This document shows, piece after piece, positions 26,592-36,481 of a stretch of 64,000 nucleotides of DNA. Numbering within the stretch: the first letter of the stretch is position 1; each line of letters starts with the position of its first letter. The notes below the pieces were generated by a model. It was not told the DNA's origin and searched no databases. It worked only from the letters and a program-made list of their open reading frames with translations. The stretch is from contig NZ_AP022565.1 of NCBI RefSeq assembly GCF_010727325.1, forward strand, positions 3,782,001 through 3,846,000, written 5' to 3'. Source of the DNA: Mycolicibacterium alvei. GTDB lineage: Bacteria; Actinomycetota; Actinomycetes; Mycobacteriales; Mycobacteriaceae. A program made the translations under genes and the position numbers.

Positions 26592-27797
26592 CTAACGGCG
26601 GGCCGGCTCGGGCACGTGTTCCGGACGCACTCCGGTGCCCACCACGTACGCGGGGACCGCGGTGAGTTGGGGGAACCTGCGCACGATGTTCACCAGGATT
26701 CCGGGCGGAGTGACCTCGGCGCCCGCCATCACCGGTGCCAGCACCTGACGATGCAGGATCCGTTGCACGCTTTGGGTTATGACGGTAGGCAGGGTGCGTT
26801 GGCGCTGCACCGCGGCCAGGTCTGATTCGGTGACCCGATGCTCGCGCAGCGGCTCATGGAGCAGGCGCGCGGCCGCCGCGGCGTCCTGGATCGCGACGTT
26901 GATTCCGACCCCGCCCGCGGGCGACATGGCGTGCGCGGCATCGCCGATGCACAGCAGGCCGTCGCGGTGCCACCGCTCCAGCCGGTTGAGCTGGACATCG
27001 AGATGCTTGATGTCGTCCCAGGAGGCGAGGGCGTCCGTATCGGCCTCGGGGATCAGTTCGGCGAGTTCGGCGTGGAACGCATCCAGCCCACGGGCCCGCA
27101 GCCCGGCGTCGCTGCCCTTCGGGATCAGGTAGGCGACCTGGAAGTAACCGGTGCGGGGAATCATGATCAGTGCGCGTCCGGGGCCGGTGCGCGGGATCAG
27201 CGAGTACTGGCCGTCCTCGGTGCGCGGCAGGCGGAACCACCAGACATCGAAGGGCACCGGGTAGTCCCGGGTCTTCAGCCCGGCCTCCCGCCTCACTACG
27301 GACGTACGCCCGTCGCAGGCCACGGTGAGCTCGGCGCGTAGTTCACCGTCCCCCTCGGGGCTGGTGTAACGCACTCCGGTGATCCGGTCGCCCTCCCGCA
27401 GCAGCCCGGTCACCTCGGTCCGCATGCGCAGGGCGAAGTTGGGTTCGTTGCGCCCCGCATCGGCCAGCAGATCGAGGAAATCCCACTGCGGCACCATCGC
27501 CACGTACGGATGCGGCTGGCGCAGCCGTCGGAAGTCGATGAACGTCACCGGTTCACCGTCGACCGGGAACTCGGCCTTCTCCACCTTGCTGTAGCCGATC
27601 TTGCTGAACTCGGCGAACAGTCCGAGCTCGTCGAGCATGCGCATGGTGCTGGGATGCACGGTGTCACCGCGGAAGTCGCGCAGGAAGTCGGCGTGCTTCT
27701 CCATCACGGTGACCGCCACCCCGCACCGGGCCAGGATCAGGCCGAGCATCATCCCGGCGGGCCCGCCGCCCACGATCGCGCAGCTGGTGTCAGGCAT
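26592..27797 (-). CDS. FAD-dependent aromatic-ring-hydroxylase-like monooxygenase
   Basis: 401 residues, ATG at 27797. FAD-binding VGGGPAGM is at residues 9-16, a DG motif in VACDGRTSVVR lies near 165, and GDAAHAMSPAGGVGINVAIQDA is the second FAD motif (about 285-305). This is the PheA/UbiH/PgaE group of class A flavoprotein hydroxylases. Its start lies inside the last codons of the preceding HelD gene (8-base overlap), so it is translated from the same message. The substrate is unknown; related enzymes inactivate rifamycins, which is worth noting next to HelD but is not shown here. Confidence 0.83.
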   Translation of the reverse strand: MPDTSCAIVGGGPAGMMLGLILARCGVAVTVMEKHADFLRDFRGDTVHPSTMRMLDELGLFAEFSKIGYSKVEKAEFPVDGEPVTFIDFRRLRQPHPYVAMVPQWDFLDLLADAGRNEPNFALRMRTEVTGLLREGDRITGVRYTSPEGDGELRAELTVACDGRTSVVRREAGLKTRDYPVPFDVWWFRLPRTEDGQYSLIPRTGPGRALIMIPRTGYFQVAYLIPKGSDAGLRARGLDAFHAELAELIPEADTDALASWDDIKHLDVQLNRLERWHRDGLLCIGDAAHAMSPAGGVGINVAIQDAAAAARLLHEPLREHRVTESDLAAVQRQRTLPTVITQSVQRILHRQVLAPVMAGAEVTPPGILVNIVRRFPQLTAVPAYVVGTGVRPEHVPEPARR

Positions 27798-29964
27798 GTG
27801 CGAGTCCCTTCAGCGTGTCGGGAAGGGGTTCGGTGTGCAGAACGCCGAGACGCTGCGTCGCGCGGGTGAGCGCGACGTACAACTCGGCGGCACCGCGGTC
27901 GCCGTCGGCCAGGATGTGTGCGGGCTCTACCACGAGCACGGCGTCGAACTCCAGGCCCTTGGTTTCCGACGGTGGCACCGCACCGGGCACCTCGGGTGGA
28001 CCGATGACCACGCAGGTGCCGTCGCGGGTGGCCTCATCCCGTACGAATTCCTCTACAGCCAAGGCAATTTCATCGGCAGCCAGCCGACGTGACCAGGGCT
28101 GTACGCCGCAGGACCGCACCGACTCAGGCGGTTGGACCCCGGGCGCGAACTCCGCCAGCAGCGCTCCGGCCACCGCCATGATCTCGGCCGGCGTCCGGTA
28201 GTTGACCGACAGTGTCCGGTAGATCCATCTGCCGGGCACATAGGGCTCGAGCATCGCATCCCAGGATCGGGCACCGGCGGCCGAGCGGCGCTGGGCCAGA
28301 TCGCCGACCACCGTGAAGGACCGGCGTGGGCAACGGCGCATCAGTACCCGCCAGTCCATCTCGGACAGTTCCTGGGCTTCGTCGACCACAACATGACCGT
28401 AGGTCCAATCCCGGTCGGCTGCAGCGCGTTCGGCCAGTTCCCGGGTATCGCGTTCGAGGAACCGGTCGGCGAGGTCCTCGGCGTCGATCAGGTCGCTGGC
28501 CAGCAGGTGGTCTTCGTCGTCCATCAGATCCTCGCGGGCGATCATCAGGTCGAGCACCCCGGCGGCGTAGGCGGCTTCTTCTCTGCGCTCGCGTTCTGCG
28601 GCCTCCTTACCCGCCTTGTCGCGGCCCAGCAGGTCGACCAGTTCGTCGAGCAGGGGCACGTCCGAGACGGTCCAGGCGTCGCCGTCGGAACGGAACAACC
28701 GGGGGTCGGCGCCGGCCGCCTTGAGCCGATCCGCCGACGAATACAGCGGGGCCAGCAGGGTCTCGGGGGTGAGAATCGGCCACAACCGGTCGAGCGCCGC
28801 GGAGAACGCGGCGTTGTCGTCGAGCTCGCTGACCACGCTGGCCCGCAGTTCCTCCCACGCCGCCTTGTCCTCACGGCTCAGCCAGCCCTTGCCGATGCGG
28901 GCGACGGCACGCTCGGTGAGGACGTAGGTGACGATGTCGCGGAACGTCGGGCGGGCCTCGTTGTGCGGGAGCCCGGTTTCGCGGGCTTCCTCGATCGCCC
29001 ACTGTGCGGTTTCGGCGTCGATGCGCACGGTGACGTCGGGCAGCTCGATCAGGATCGGCTCGTCGGGGACCCCCTGGCGGTCGGCCACCGCGGCGGCCAG
29101 CACGTCGAGGATCGTGAGCGATCCCTTGATGGCGGCCACCTCTGGCGCATCTTCGGCGGTGACCCGGAGACCGGGCACCAGGTCCCCGGGCGTCATGAAT
29201 ACCGCATCGGACTCACCCAGCGAGGGCAGCACCCGGCCGATGTGGTGCAGGAACGCCTCGTTGGGCCCGACCACCAGCACGCCGTGACGTTCGATCCGCT
29301 CGCGGTGCGTGTAGAGCAGGTAGGCCACCCGGTGCAGCGCCACCACCGTCTTACCGGTGCCCGGGCCACCCTCGACCACGAGTACGCCGGTGTGCTCGCT
29401 GCGGATGACCTCGTCCTGTTCGGCCTGGATCGTGGCGACGATGTCGCGCATGCCCTCGCCGCGCGGCGCGTTCACCGCGGCCAGCAGGGCCGCATCTCCT
29501 TCGGCACCCTCGGTGGGCCGGCCCAGCATCTCGTCGGTGAAATCGAGCACGCGGCGCCCCAGCGTGCGGAACTGGCGCCGATTGCGCATGTTCTCCGGGT
29601 TGGCCCCGGTCGCGGTGTAGAACGGCCGGGCCAATGGTGCCCGCCAGTCCAGGAGCAGCGGTTCGTAGTCGTCCTCGCGGTCGAAGATGCCCAGGCGCCC
29701 GACGTAGAGATGTTCCCCGGCAAGGGTTTCCAGCCGGCCGAAGCACAGGCCGTTGTCGGCCACGTCGAGCCGGTTGCCTTCCTTGGCCAGCGCCAGTACT
29801 TCGGCGTCGCGTTCCACCGCGGAGCCGCCGTGCTCGCGCAGCGCGACGCGGTACCGGTCACGTACCCGGGCACGCTCGGCGTCCAGGCGGGTGTAGAGCC
29901 CGTCGACATAGGTCTGTTCGGCCTGTACTTCGGTGTCGTGCTCGTCAGTCGGCACGTTCCCCAC
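27790..29964 (-). CDS. helD: HelD/HelR RNA polymerase-recycling motor ATPase
   Basis: 724 residues from the GTG at 29964 (a second GTG three codons later is possible). The N-terminal helical arm (YVDGLYTRLDAERARVRDRY) reaches into the RNAP secondary channel in known HelD structures. The UvrD-like 1A domain has Walker A G-G-P-G-T-G-K-T and the Walker B VVVDEAQELSEMDW. The 2A domain ends with TKGLEFDAVLVVEP and YVALTRATQRLGVL. The sequence follows M. smegmatis HelD very closely as I remember it. HelD removes stalled RNA polymerase from nucleic acid, and the related HelR gives rifampicin tolerance. The overlapping FAD monooxygenase lies downstream; a DUF3516 helicase gene lies upstream. Confidence 0.92.
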   Translation of the reverse strand: MGNVPTDEHDTEVQAEQTYVDGLYTRLDAERARVRDRYRVALREHGGSAVERDAEVLALAKEGNRLDVADNGLCFGRLETLAGEHLYVGRLGIFDREDDYEPLLLDWRAPLARPFYTATGANPENMRNRRQFRTLGRRVLDFTDEMLGRPTEGAEGDAALLAAVNAPRGEGMRDIVATIQAEQDEVIRSEHTGVLVVEGGPGTGKTVVALHRVAYLLYTHRERIERHGVLVVGPNEAFLHHIGRVLPSLGESDAVFMTPGDLVPGLRVTAEDAPEVAAIKGSLTILDVLAAAVADRQGVPDEPILIELPDVTVRIDAETAQWAIEEARETGLPHNEARPTFRDIVTYVLTERAVARIGKGWLSREDKAAWEELRASVVSELDDNAAFSAALDRLWPILTPETLLAPLYSSADRLKAAGADPRLFRSDGDAWTVSDVPLLDELVDLLGRDKAGKEAAERERREEAAYAAGVLDLMIAREDLMDDEDHLLASDLIDAEDLADRFLERDTRELAERAAADRDWTYGHVVVDEAQELSEMDWRVLMRRCPRRSFTVVGDLAQRRSAAGARSWDAMLEPYVPGRWIYRTLSVNYRTPAEIMAVAGALLAEFAPGVQPPESVRSCGVQPWSRRLAADEIALAVEEFVRDEATRDGTCVVIGPPEVPGAVPPSETKGLEFDAVLVVEPAHILADGDRGAAELYVALTRATQRLGVLHTEPLPDTLKGLAHA

Positions 29965-30034
29965 AGTTACCTCGCTTATCCGTGGTTGGGTTCGGCCGGC
30001 GATTGCGCGCGATGACATCGGGGTCAGCAATCGC

Positions 30035-32569
30035 TCACCCCATCCGGCCCGCATCCACGATACGCAGCACGGCGGCGCCCTCTTCGTCGCTGGCGGCCAG
30101 GTCCACTTCCACGTCGAAGCCCCAATCGTGATCTCCGGCCGGGTCTTCGAGGATTTGTCGCACGCGCCACACCTGCGGCTGCCGGTCGAAGATCAGCAAC
30201 GCCGGCCCACGCGCGTCGGCTCCGGTGCCGACTTCGGCATGCTCGTCGAAGTATTCGTCGCCGACGTCGGCCCAACGCTGGGCTGTCCACCCGGACGAGG
30301 CGTCCAACGCGCCGAGCTCGTCCCAGCGGGCTCGGGCGAACAACTCCACCCGTCGGAACAACGCATTGCGCACCATCGCGGTGAACGCCCGTTCGTTGCC
30401 CGTCAGTGGGCGTGGCCGGGCCGGTACCGCCACCGGGACATCGTGCGGCTGGTCCGGGCTGGTCAGCTGTTCCCATTCATCGAGCAGGCTGGAATCGACC
30501 TGGCGCACCAACTCGCCGAGCCACTCGACGATGTCGGCCAGCGCCTCGGTGCGGGCGGCCGTCGGTACACCCGAGCGCAGCGCCTTGAACGCGTCGGACA
30601 GGTAGCGCAGCACGGCGCCTTCGGAGCGGGTCAGCCCGTAGACGCTGACGTACTCGCGGAACGTCAGGGCCCGCTCCCACATTTCGCGCACCACCGATTT
30701 GGGGGACAGGTGCCCGTCGGCCGCCCACGGGTTGGTCTGCCGGTACACCTCGTAGGTGTGTCCCAGCAGTTCGGCCAGTGGCTTGGGATAGGTGACCTCG
30801 TCGAGCAGCTCGATGCGCTCGTCGTACTCGATACCGTCGGCCTTCATCTGGGCGACTGCCTCGCCCCTGGCCTTGTTCAGCTGCGCGGCCAGGATCTGGC
30901 GAGGATCTTCCAGCGTGGCCTCGATCACCGAAACCACGTCCAGGGCATAGGTTTCCGATTCGGCATCCAGCACATCGACCGCAGCCAGGGCGAACGTCGA
31001 CAGCGGCTGGTTGAGCGCGAAGTTGTCCGGCAGGTCGACGGTCAGCCGGTACCGGCGCCCATCGGTTTCGGGTGTGTCGAGGCGCTCGATCACTCCGGCC
31101 TGCAGCAGCGAGCGGGCGATCCCGACCGCCTCCCGGATGTGCTTGAGCTGACGCTTGCGCGGTTCGTGATTGTCGGTGAGCAGGCGACGCATCGCGGCGA
31201 ACGGATCGCCGGGACGGTCCACGACATCGAGGATCATCGCCGTGGAAACCCGCATGTTGCTGGTCAATGCCTCGGGTGCGGCGTCGATCAGCCGCGTCAT
31301 GGTGTTCTCGCCCCACGGCACCATGCCTTCGGGTGCCTTGCGCCGCACCAGCTTCCGGCGCTTCTTGGGATCGTCGGCCACCTTGGCGAACTGCTTGAGG
31401 TTCTCCACCTCGTGGTCGGGTGCCTGCACGACGACGGTGCCTGCCGTGTCGTATCCCGCGCGCCCGGCCCGCCCGGCGATCTGGTGGAACTCGCGGGCGT
31501 TGAGCAAGCGCGTCCGGGTGCCGTCGTATTTGGACAGGGCGGAGAACACGACGGTGCGGATCGGGACGTTGATGCCGACCCCGAGGGTGTCGGTGCCGCA
31601 GATCACTTTGAGCAGACCGGCCTGGGCCAGTTGTTCCACCAGCCGCCGGTACTTGGGCAGCATGCCGGCGTGGTGGACGCCGATGCCGTGCCGCACCAGT
31701 CTCGACAGTGTGGTCCCGAAGGTGGTCGAGAAACGGAAGCCGCCGATCATGTCGGCGATCGCGGCCTTCTCCTCCTTGGTGCAGACGTTGACGCTCATCA
31801 ACGCCTGGGCGCGTTCCAGTGCCGAGGCCTGGGTGAAGTGCACGACGTAGATCGGCGCCTGCAAGGTGGCGAGCAACTCGGCGATGGTCTCGTGCATCGC
31901 CGTGGTGGCATACGAGTAGAACAACGGCACCGGACGCTCGGCGCCGGCCACCAGTGCGGTCTCTCGCCCGGTGCGCCGGGTCAGGTCCTTGCGCAGGAAT
32001 TCGACGTCGCCCAGCGTCGCCGACATCAGCAGGAACTGGGCCCTGGGGAGTTCGAGCAGGGGCACCTGCCACGCCCAGCCGCGGTCCGGGTCGCCGTAGA
32101 AGTGGAACTCGTCCATCACCACCAGGCCGATGTCGGCCTCGGCTCCTTCGCGTAGCGCCAGGTTGGCCAGGATCTCGGCGGTGCACGCGATGATCGGGGC
32201 GTCGGCGTTCACCGAGGCGTCCCCGGTGAGCATGCCGACGTTGTCGGCCCCGAACACGTCACACAGCGCGAAGAACTTCTCGCTCACCAGCGCCTTGATC
32301 GGGGCGGTGTAGAAACTGACACGGTCCGCGGCGAGTGCCGCAAAGATCGCCCCGGTGGCCACCAGAGACTTGCCCGAGCCGGTCGGCGTCGCGAGGATCA
32401 CGTTCGCCCCGCTGACCAGTTCGATCAGCGCCTCCTCCTGTGCGGGGTAGAGCGTGGTGCCGTTGGCCTCGGCCCAGCCGGCGAAGTCGGTGAACAGGGT
32501 GTCGGCGTCGTCGCTCTTGGCGCGCAGCGCCGACAGGTCGCTCGGGTCGTCGAGCAGGGGAGTGGTCAT
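30035..32569 (-). CDS. DEAD/DEAH-box (Ski2-like) helicase with DUF3516 C-terminus
   Basis: 844 residues, ATG at 32569. Helicase motifs are Q-type YPAQEEAL, Walker A TPTGSGKS (about 60-67), motif II V-M-D-E-F-H, motif III MSATLGD, and motif VI Q-I-A-G-R-A-G-R-A-G. The second half (about 430-844) is the DUF3516 region specific to actinobacteria. Ski2/Mtr4-type enzymes unwind structured RNA for decay or quality control. It is separated by 70 bp from HelD on the same strand, so two nucleic-acid motors may be expressed together. Confidence 0.85.
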   Translation of the reverse strand: MTTPLLDDPSDLSALRAKSDDADTLFTDFAGWAEANGTTLYPAQEEALIELVSGANVILATPTGSGKSLVATGAIFAALAADRVSFYTAPIKALVSEKFFALCDVFGADNVGMLTGDASVNADAPIIACTAEILANLALREGAEADIGLVVMDEFHFYGDPDRGWAWQVPLLELPRAQFLLMSATLGDVEFLRKDLTRRTGRETALVAGAERPVPLFYSYATTAMHETIAELLATLQAPIYVVHFTQASALERAQALMSVNVCTKEEKAAIADMIGGFRFSTTFGTTLSRLVRHGIGVHHAGMLPKYRRLVEQLAQAGLLKVICGTDTLGVGINVPIRTVVFSALSKYDGTRTRLLNAREFHQIAGRAGRAGYDTAGTVVVQAPDHEVENLKQFAKVADDPKKRRKLVRRKAPEGMVPWGENTMTRLIDAAPEALTSNMRVSTAMILDVVDRPGDPFAAMRRLLTDNHEPRKRQLKHIREAVGIARSLLQAGVIERLDTPETDGRRYRLTVDLPDNFALNQPLSTFALAAVDVLDAESETYALDVVSVIEATLEDPRQILAAQLNKARGEAVAQMKADGIEYDERIELLDEVTYPKPLAELLGHTYEVYRQTNPWAADGHLSPKSVVREMWERALTFREYVSVYGLTRSEGAVLRYLSDAFKALRSGVPTAARTEALADIVEWLGELVRQVDSSLLDEWEQLTSPDQPHDVPVAVPARPRPLTGNERAFTAMVRNALFRRVELFARARWDELGALDASSGWTAQRWADVGDEYFDEHAEVGTGADARGPALLIFDRQPQVWRVRQILEDPAGDHDWGFDVEVDLAASDEEGAAVLRIVDAGRMG

Positions 32570-32623
32570 GTTGGTAACCAGCGTGCCAGTTCACCCCTGC
32601 CGACGATCGTCCCGGTCGCGCCG

Positions 32624-33097
32624 TTACCGGAACTGGCCCGGCTGGTAGTCGCCGGCAGGCATCTGAACGATCACGTTCAGGCGGTTGACGGTGTTCATGA
32701 AGGCGATCAGGCACACGAGCGCGGCCAGTTGATTCTCGTCGTAGTGCTTGACGGCATTCGCCCAGACCTCATCGCTGACCCCGCCCGCCGCGTCGGCGAT
32801 CCGGGTGCCCTGTTCGGTCAGTTCCAGGGCCGCGCGTTCGGCTTCGGTGAACACCGTTGCCTCCCGCCACGCGGCGACCAGGTGGAGGCGCTGCTGGGTC
32901 TCCCCGGCGAGCACTGCGTCCTTGGTGTGCATGTCGGTGCAGAAGGCGCAGCCGTTGATCTGGCTGGCGCGCAGTGCCACCAATTGCTGTGTGGTGTCGG
33001 GGAGCGCCGAGTCCGTGATCGCCTTGCCCGCCGCGGTGACGTGCTTGAGCATCTTGGCGGCGGTTCGATTCTCGAACAGGTTCAAACGAGCATCCAT
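32624..33097 (-). CDS. carboxymuconolactone decarboxylase/AhpD-like peroxidase family protein
   Basis: 157 residues from ATG at 33097, with AGGAGT just upstream. The motif [10 protein letters not shown] carries the CxxC cysteine pair and His of AhpD-like alkylhydroperoxidases, and the helix [15 protein letters not shown] is typical of the family. It should be a thiol-dependent peroxidase or related redox protein. It ends 54 bp before the helicase start and is divergent from the adenylate cyclase gene. Confidence 0.85.
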   Translation of the reverse strand: MDARLNLFENRTAAKMLKHVTAAGKAITDSALPDTTQQLVALRASQINGCAFCTDMHTKDAVLAGETQQRLHLVAAWREATVFTEAERAALELTEQGTRIADAAGGVSDEVWANAVKHYDENQLAALVCLIAFMNTVNRLNVIVQMPAGDYQPGQFR

Positions 33098-33185
33098 GGT
33101 GCACTCCTGGGTTGAAGGTGACTGCACCTCTCAAGACACCTCGACTCGACGGAATGTGACATGCGGCGATAATCAGCGGGTGCCG

Positions 33186-34034
33186 ATGCCGACCACCCTT
33201 GAATCCGTCCTGTTGGTGGTTGTCGTCGTGCTGTTCGCGGCGTTCGTCACGTTCCTGGTGTTGTTCCTCGTGAGCCGGCGGCAGCTGGCGAACACCCAGC
33301 GTGAGATCGAGCGCATGAAGCTCGAGGACGAGGACCGCCGTAAGCGGCGTCGTCGGGGTGTGGCGCCATTGGCCATCAAGACGGTGTTTCAGACCGCGGA
33401 CATGCTGATCAACAAAGGGCTGGGCGCAACGGTCCGCAACTCGATCGAGGATCTCGCCGGCTGGGCCCAGGTGGAACGCCCGGACCTGGCCCGGCTGACC
33501 GCTGACGGACGTGTCGTCATCGTCTTCTCCGACATCGAAGGCTCTACCGAATACAACGCGGCGATGGGTGACCGGGCCTGGGTGAAGCTGCTGGAGAAGC
33601 ACAACAAGCTGGTCCAGGCCCGCGTCGACCAGCACGGGGGTCATGTCGTCAAGACGCAGGGCGACGGTTTCATGATCGCGTTCGCCGACCCGGAGAACGC
33701 GGTGCGGTTCGCGACCGATGTGCAGCGCGCGCTCGCGGAGAACGCCCAGCGGTGGCAGGCGATCCGGGTGCGGATCGGCGTACACATGGGCACGTCGGTG
33801 CGCCGCGGCGCTGATCTGTTCGGGCTCGATGTGGCGATGGCGGCGCGGGTCGCCGGACAGGCCGACGGTGGCGAGATCCTGGTCAGCGAGCCGGTCGGGC
33901 ACGCGGTCGAACATCTCGACGGCGTCGTGCTGGGCGCGGCCCGCGAGGTGGAACTGAAGGGACTCCCTGGCGCTCACCGGCTCTTCCCGGTCAGCGTGGG
34001 GCAGGTGAGCGTCGAGCCCAAATCCGACGTGTGA
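33186..34034 (+). CDS. membrane-anchored class III adenylate cyclase with an altered catalytic Asn
   Basis: 282 residues from ATG at 33186 (GTG at 33180 also possible). One membrane helix (about 7-30) is followed by a basic coiled coil (30-58), a linker, and the cyclase homology domain (about 108-275). Metal-binding Asp116 (FSDIEGS) and Asp160 (TQGDGF), adenine-specifying Lys156 and Asp215, and the transition-state Arg221 are present. The Asn normally in the VNxAxR motif is Ala217. The enzyme may therefore be weak, regulated or inactive. It is divergent from the peroxidase-like gene and 31 bp upstream of the desaturase reductase gene. Confidence 0.85.
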   Translation: MPTTLESVLLVVVVVLFAAFVTFLVLFLVSRRQLANTQREIERMKLEDEDRRKRRRRGVAPLAIKTVFQTADMLINKGLGATVRNSIEDLAGWAQVERPDLARLTADGRVVIVFSDIEGSTEYNAAMGDRAWVKLLEKHNKLVQARVDQHGGHVVKTQGDGFMIAFADPENAVRFATDVQRALAENAQRWQAIRVRIGVHMGTSVRRGADLFGLDVAMAARVAGQADGGEILVSEPVGHAVEHLDGVVLGAAREVELKGLPGAHRLFPVSVGQVSVEPKSDV

Positions 34035-34065
34035 ACTCAAACCCGCCTGGGTAGTCAGCGTAGGT

Positions 34066-35208
34066 ATGTTCACCAAGACCCGTACGTTGCGGCGGCTGAG
34101 CCGCTGGAGTGAGAAGCCGGCGAGCGACGTCGAGACCGCCTCCACCCCTAAGGTCAATGTGCTGCGCGGATTGCTCGCGCGGGCCACCACGCCGCTGCTA
34201 CCCGACGACTATCTCAAGCTGCTCAATCCGTTGTGGTCGGCGCGTGAGCTACGCGGGCAGGTGGTCGAGGTCCGCAAGGAAACCGAGGATTCGGCCACGG
34301 TCACGATCAAACCGGGCTGGGGGTTCTCCGGCGATTACCGGCCGGGCCAGTACGTGGGCATCGGTCTGCACGTCGACGGACGGTGGCACTGGCGTTCCTA
34401 CTCGCTGACATCAGTCCCGCGGAGGCAGGCGGACCTGATCTCGATCACCGTCAAGGCCACTCCCGAGGGATTCTTGTCGAGCCACCTGGTCGGCGGTGTG
34501 AAACCAGGCACGATCGTTCGGCTGGCTTCTCCCCAGGGAGAATTTGCGTTGCCCGATCCGCCGCCGGACCGGCTCCTGCTGGTCTCGGCCGGAAGCGGCG
34601 TCACCCCGATCATGGCGATGCTCCGAACACTGAAACACCGTGGATACGACCCTGACGTCGTGCACATCCATTCCGCACCTTGTGCCGACCGAGTCATCTT
34701 TCACGACGAGCTGCAGGGCCTCGACCAGGAGCTGCACGGGTACCGCATGCACTTGCAGTTGACCGATGAGCAGGGCCACCTCGACTTCGGTGCGGCGCTC
34801 GACGACATCGTTCCCGACTGGAGACAGCGCCCCACCTGGGCGTGCGGCCCGCCGGCGATGCTCGACACCATCGAAGCCATCTGGAACGACGCCGGGCGTA
34901 CCGAGAATCTGCATACCGAGCGTTTCGTCATCGCCCGAACCGACAAGGGTGGAGAGGGCGGCACGGTCACCTTTGCCTTCTCGGACAAGTCCGTCGAGAT
35001 CGACGGTGCCACCTCCCTTCTGGAGGCCGGCGAGAAGGTCGGGATACAGATGCCGTTCGGCTGCCGGATGGGTATCTGCCAAACCTGCGTGCTGCCTCTG
35101 GAGTCCGGGCACGTCCGTGACTTCCGCTCCGGTGCGGAGCACGGCGCGGGCGATCGCATCAACACCTGCATCTCGACCGCCGCAGGGGATTGCACTTTGA
35201 ACGTCTAG
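34066..35208 (+). CDS. ferredoxin-type oxidoreductase, electron donor for stearoyl-CoA desaturase (Rv3230c-like)
   Basis: 380 residues, ATG at 34066. Domains in order: an N-terminal extension, an FAD-binding barrel with R-S-Y-S-L-T (about 113-118), an NAD-binding part with [12 protein letters not shown] and ACGPPAML, and a plant-type [2Fe-2S] domain with C-R-M-G-I-C-Q-T-C plus a fourth Cys in INTCIST. It matches the known partner of DesA3 (Rv3230c). It passes electrons from NAD(P)H to the membrane desaturase encoded 20 bp downstream. Confidence 0.9.
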   Translation: MFTKTRTLRRLSRWSEKPASDVETASTPKVNVLRGLLARATTPLLPDDYLKLLNPLWSARELRGQVVEVRKETEDSATVTIKPGWGFSGDYRPGQYVGIGLHVDGRWHWRSYSLTSVPRRQADLISITVKATPEGFLSSHLVGGVKPGTIVRLASPQGEFALPDPPPDRLLLVSAGSGVTPIMAMLRTLKHRGYDPDVVHIHSAPCADRVIFHDELQGLDQELHGYRMHLQLTDEQGHLDFGAALDDIVPDWRQRPTWACGPPAMLDTIEAIWNDAGRTENLHTERFVIARTDKGGEGGTVTFAFSDKSVEIDGATSLLEAGEKVGIQMPFGCRMGICQTCVLPLESGHVRDFRSGAEHGAGDRINTCISTAAGDCTLNV

Positions 35209-35228
35209 GAGATCCGCCGAGGAGAGAC

Positions 35229-36467
35229 ATGGCCATCGCCGACATCAAGCAATACGCGCATCTCACCGCCGAGGACGTCGAGGCGCTCGCCGCCGAACTC
35301 GACGCGATCCGAGTCGAGATCGAGGAATCCCGGGGAGAGCGGGACGCCCGCTATATCCGGCGGGCGATCCAACTTCAACGTGGCTTGGCTGCCGGTGGTC
35401 GAATCGCGTTGTTCGCCAGTGGAAATCGAATCGCGAGATACGCCGGCATCGCCATGCTGGCGAGCGCGAAGATCATCGAGAACATGGAACTCGGGCACAA
35501 CATCATCCACGGCCAATGGGACTGGATGAACGATCCGGAGATCCACTCCACCGAATGGGAGTGGGACACCACAGCACCGAGTGTGCACTGGAAGAAATCT
35601 CACAACTTCATTCATCACAAGTACACCAATGTCGTCGGGCTCGATGACGACATCGGCTACGGCATCATGCGTTTGACCCGGGATCAACGGTGGGAGCGGT
35701 GGATGATCGGCAACCCGGTCTACAACCTGCTGCTCGGCACCTTGTTCGAATGGGGCGTGGCCGCCCATGGCCTGGAGACGACGAGGTTCCGCAGAGGCGA
35801 GAAGTCCATGGCCGAGGTGCGCAGGGACCTGAGGGTGATCGGCAAGAAGGTGGGCAAGCAGGTGGGCAAGGACTATCTGGTCTACCCGGCGTTGTCGGGA
35901 CCGAATTGGAAGCACACTCTGCGAGCCAACGTGATCGCCAATCTGATCCGCAACTATTGGGCCTACATGGTGATCTTCTGCGGGCACTTCCCCGACGGCG
36001 CAGAGAAATTCACCCAGGAAGAGTTCGCGGACGAGACGCATGCGGAGTGGTATCTGCGGCAGATGCTAGCCTCGGCGAATTTCCACGCCGGGCCGCTGAT
36101 GGCGTTCATGAGCGGCAACCTGTGCTATCAGATCGAGCACCACCTGTTTCCGGACCTGCCCAGCAACCGTTACGCCGAGATCAGCCGAAAGGTGCGGGCG
36201 CTGTGCGAGAAGTACGACCTGCCGTACACAACGGGTTCCCTCCCACGCCAGTACTTTCAGTCGTTCTGGACCATCCTGAAGCTGGCTTTGCCCGACAAGT
36301 TGCTGAAGGCCACCTCCGACGATGCCCCGGAGACCCATTCAGAGCTCAAGTTTCGGGTGCGGGCCGGCATGCGGGAGAGCTTCGGTGTGGATCCGCACTC
36401 CGGTAAGCGGCGAGGTTTACGAACTGCGTTGCGCGAGCTCGAGACCGGCTCGATCGCCGTCGGGTGA
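35229..36467 (+). CDS. desA3: stearoyl-CoA delta-9 desaturase DesA3
   Basis: 412 residues from ATG at 35229, preceded by GAGGAGA. The three histidine clusters of membrane di-iron desaturases are present: H-N-I-I-H, H-N-F-I-H-H and, near the C-terminus, Q-I-E-H-H-L-F-P. Hydrophobic stretches around 65-85 and 225-250 are membrane segments. The protein converts stearoyl-CoA to oleoyl-CoA and works with the reductase encoded immediately upstream, as in the M. tuberculosis Rv3230c-Rv3229c pair. It is the likely target of the drug isoxyl in that species. Confidence 0.93.
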   Translation: MAIADIKQYAHLTAEDVEALAAELDAIRVEIEESRGERDARYIRRAIQLQRGLAAGGRIALFASGNRIARYAGIAMLASAKIIENMELGHNIIHGQWDWMNDPEIHSTEWEWDTTAPSVHWKKSHNFIHHKYTNVVGLDDDIGYGIMRLTRDQRWERWMIGNPVYNLLLGTLFEWGVAAHGLETTRFRRGEKSMAEVRRDLRVIGKKVGKQVGKDYLVYPALSGPNWKHTLRANVIANLIRNYWAYMVIFCGHFPDGAEKFTQEEFADETHAEWYLRQMLASANFHAGPLMAFMSGNLCYQIEHHLFPDLPSNRYAEISRKVRALCEKYDLPYTTGSLPRQYFQSFWTILKLALPDKLLKATSDDAPETHSELKFRVRAGMRESFGVDPHSGKRRGLRTALRELETGSIAVG

Positions 36468-36481
36468 ACCAGGGAACTGGC

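Noticed and set aside
28132..32155. Very long plus-strand frames of 627 and 740 residues
   Set aside because: They mirror the HelD and DUF3516 helicase genes; long antisense frames are common in GC-rich DNA.
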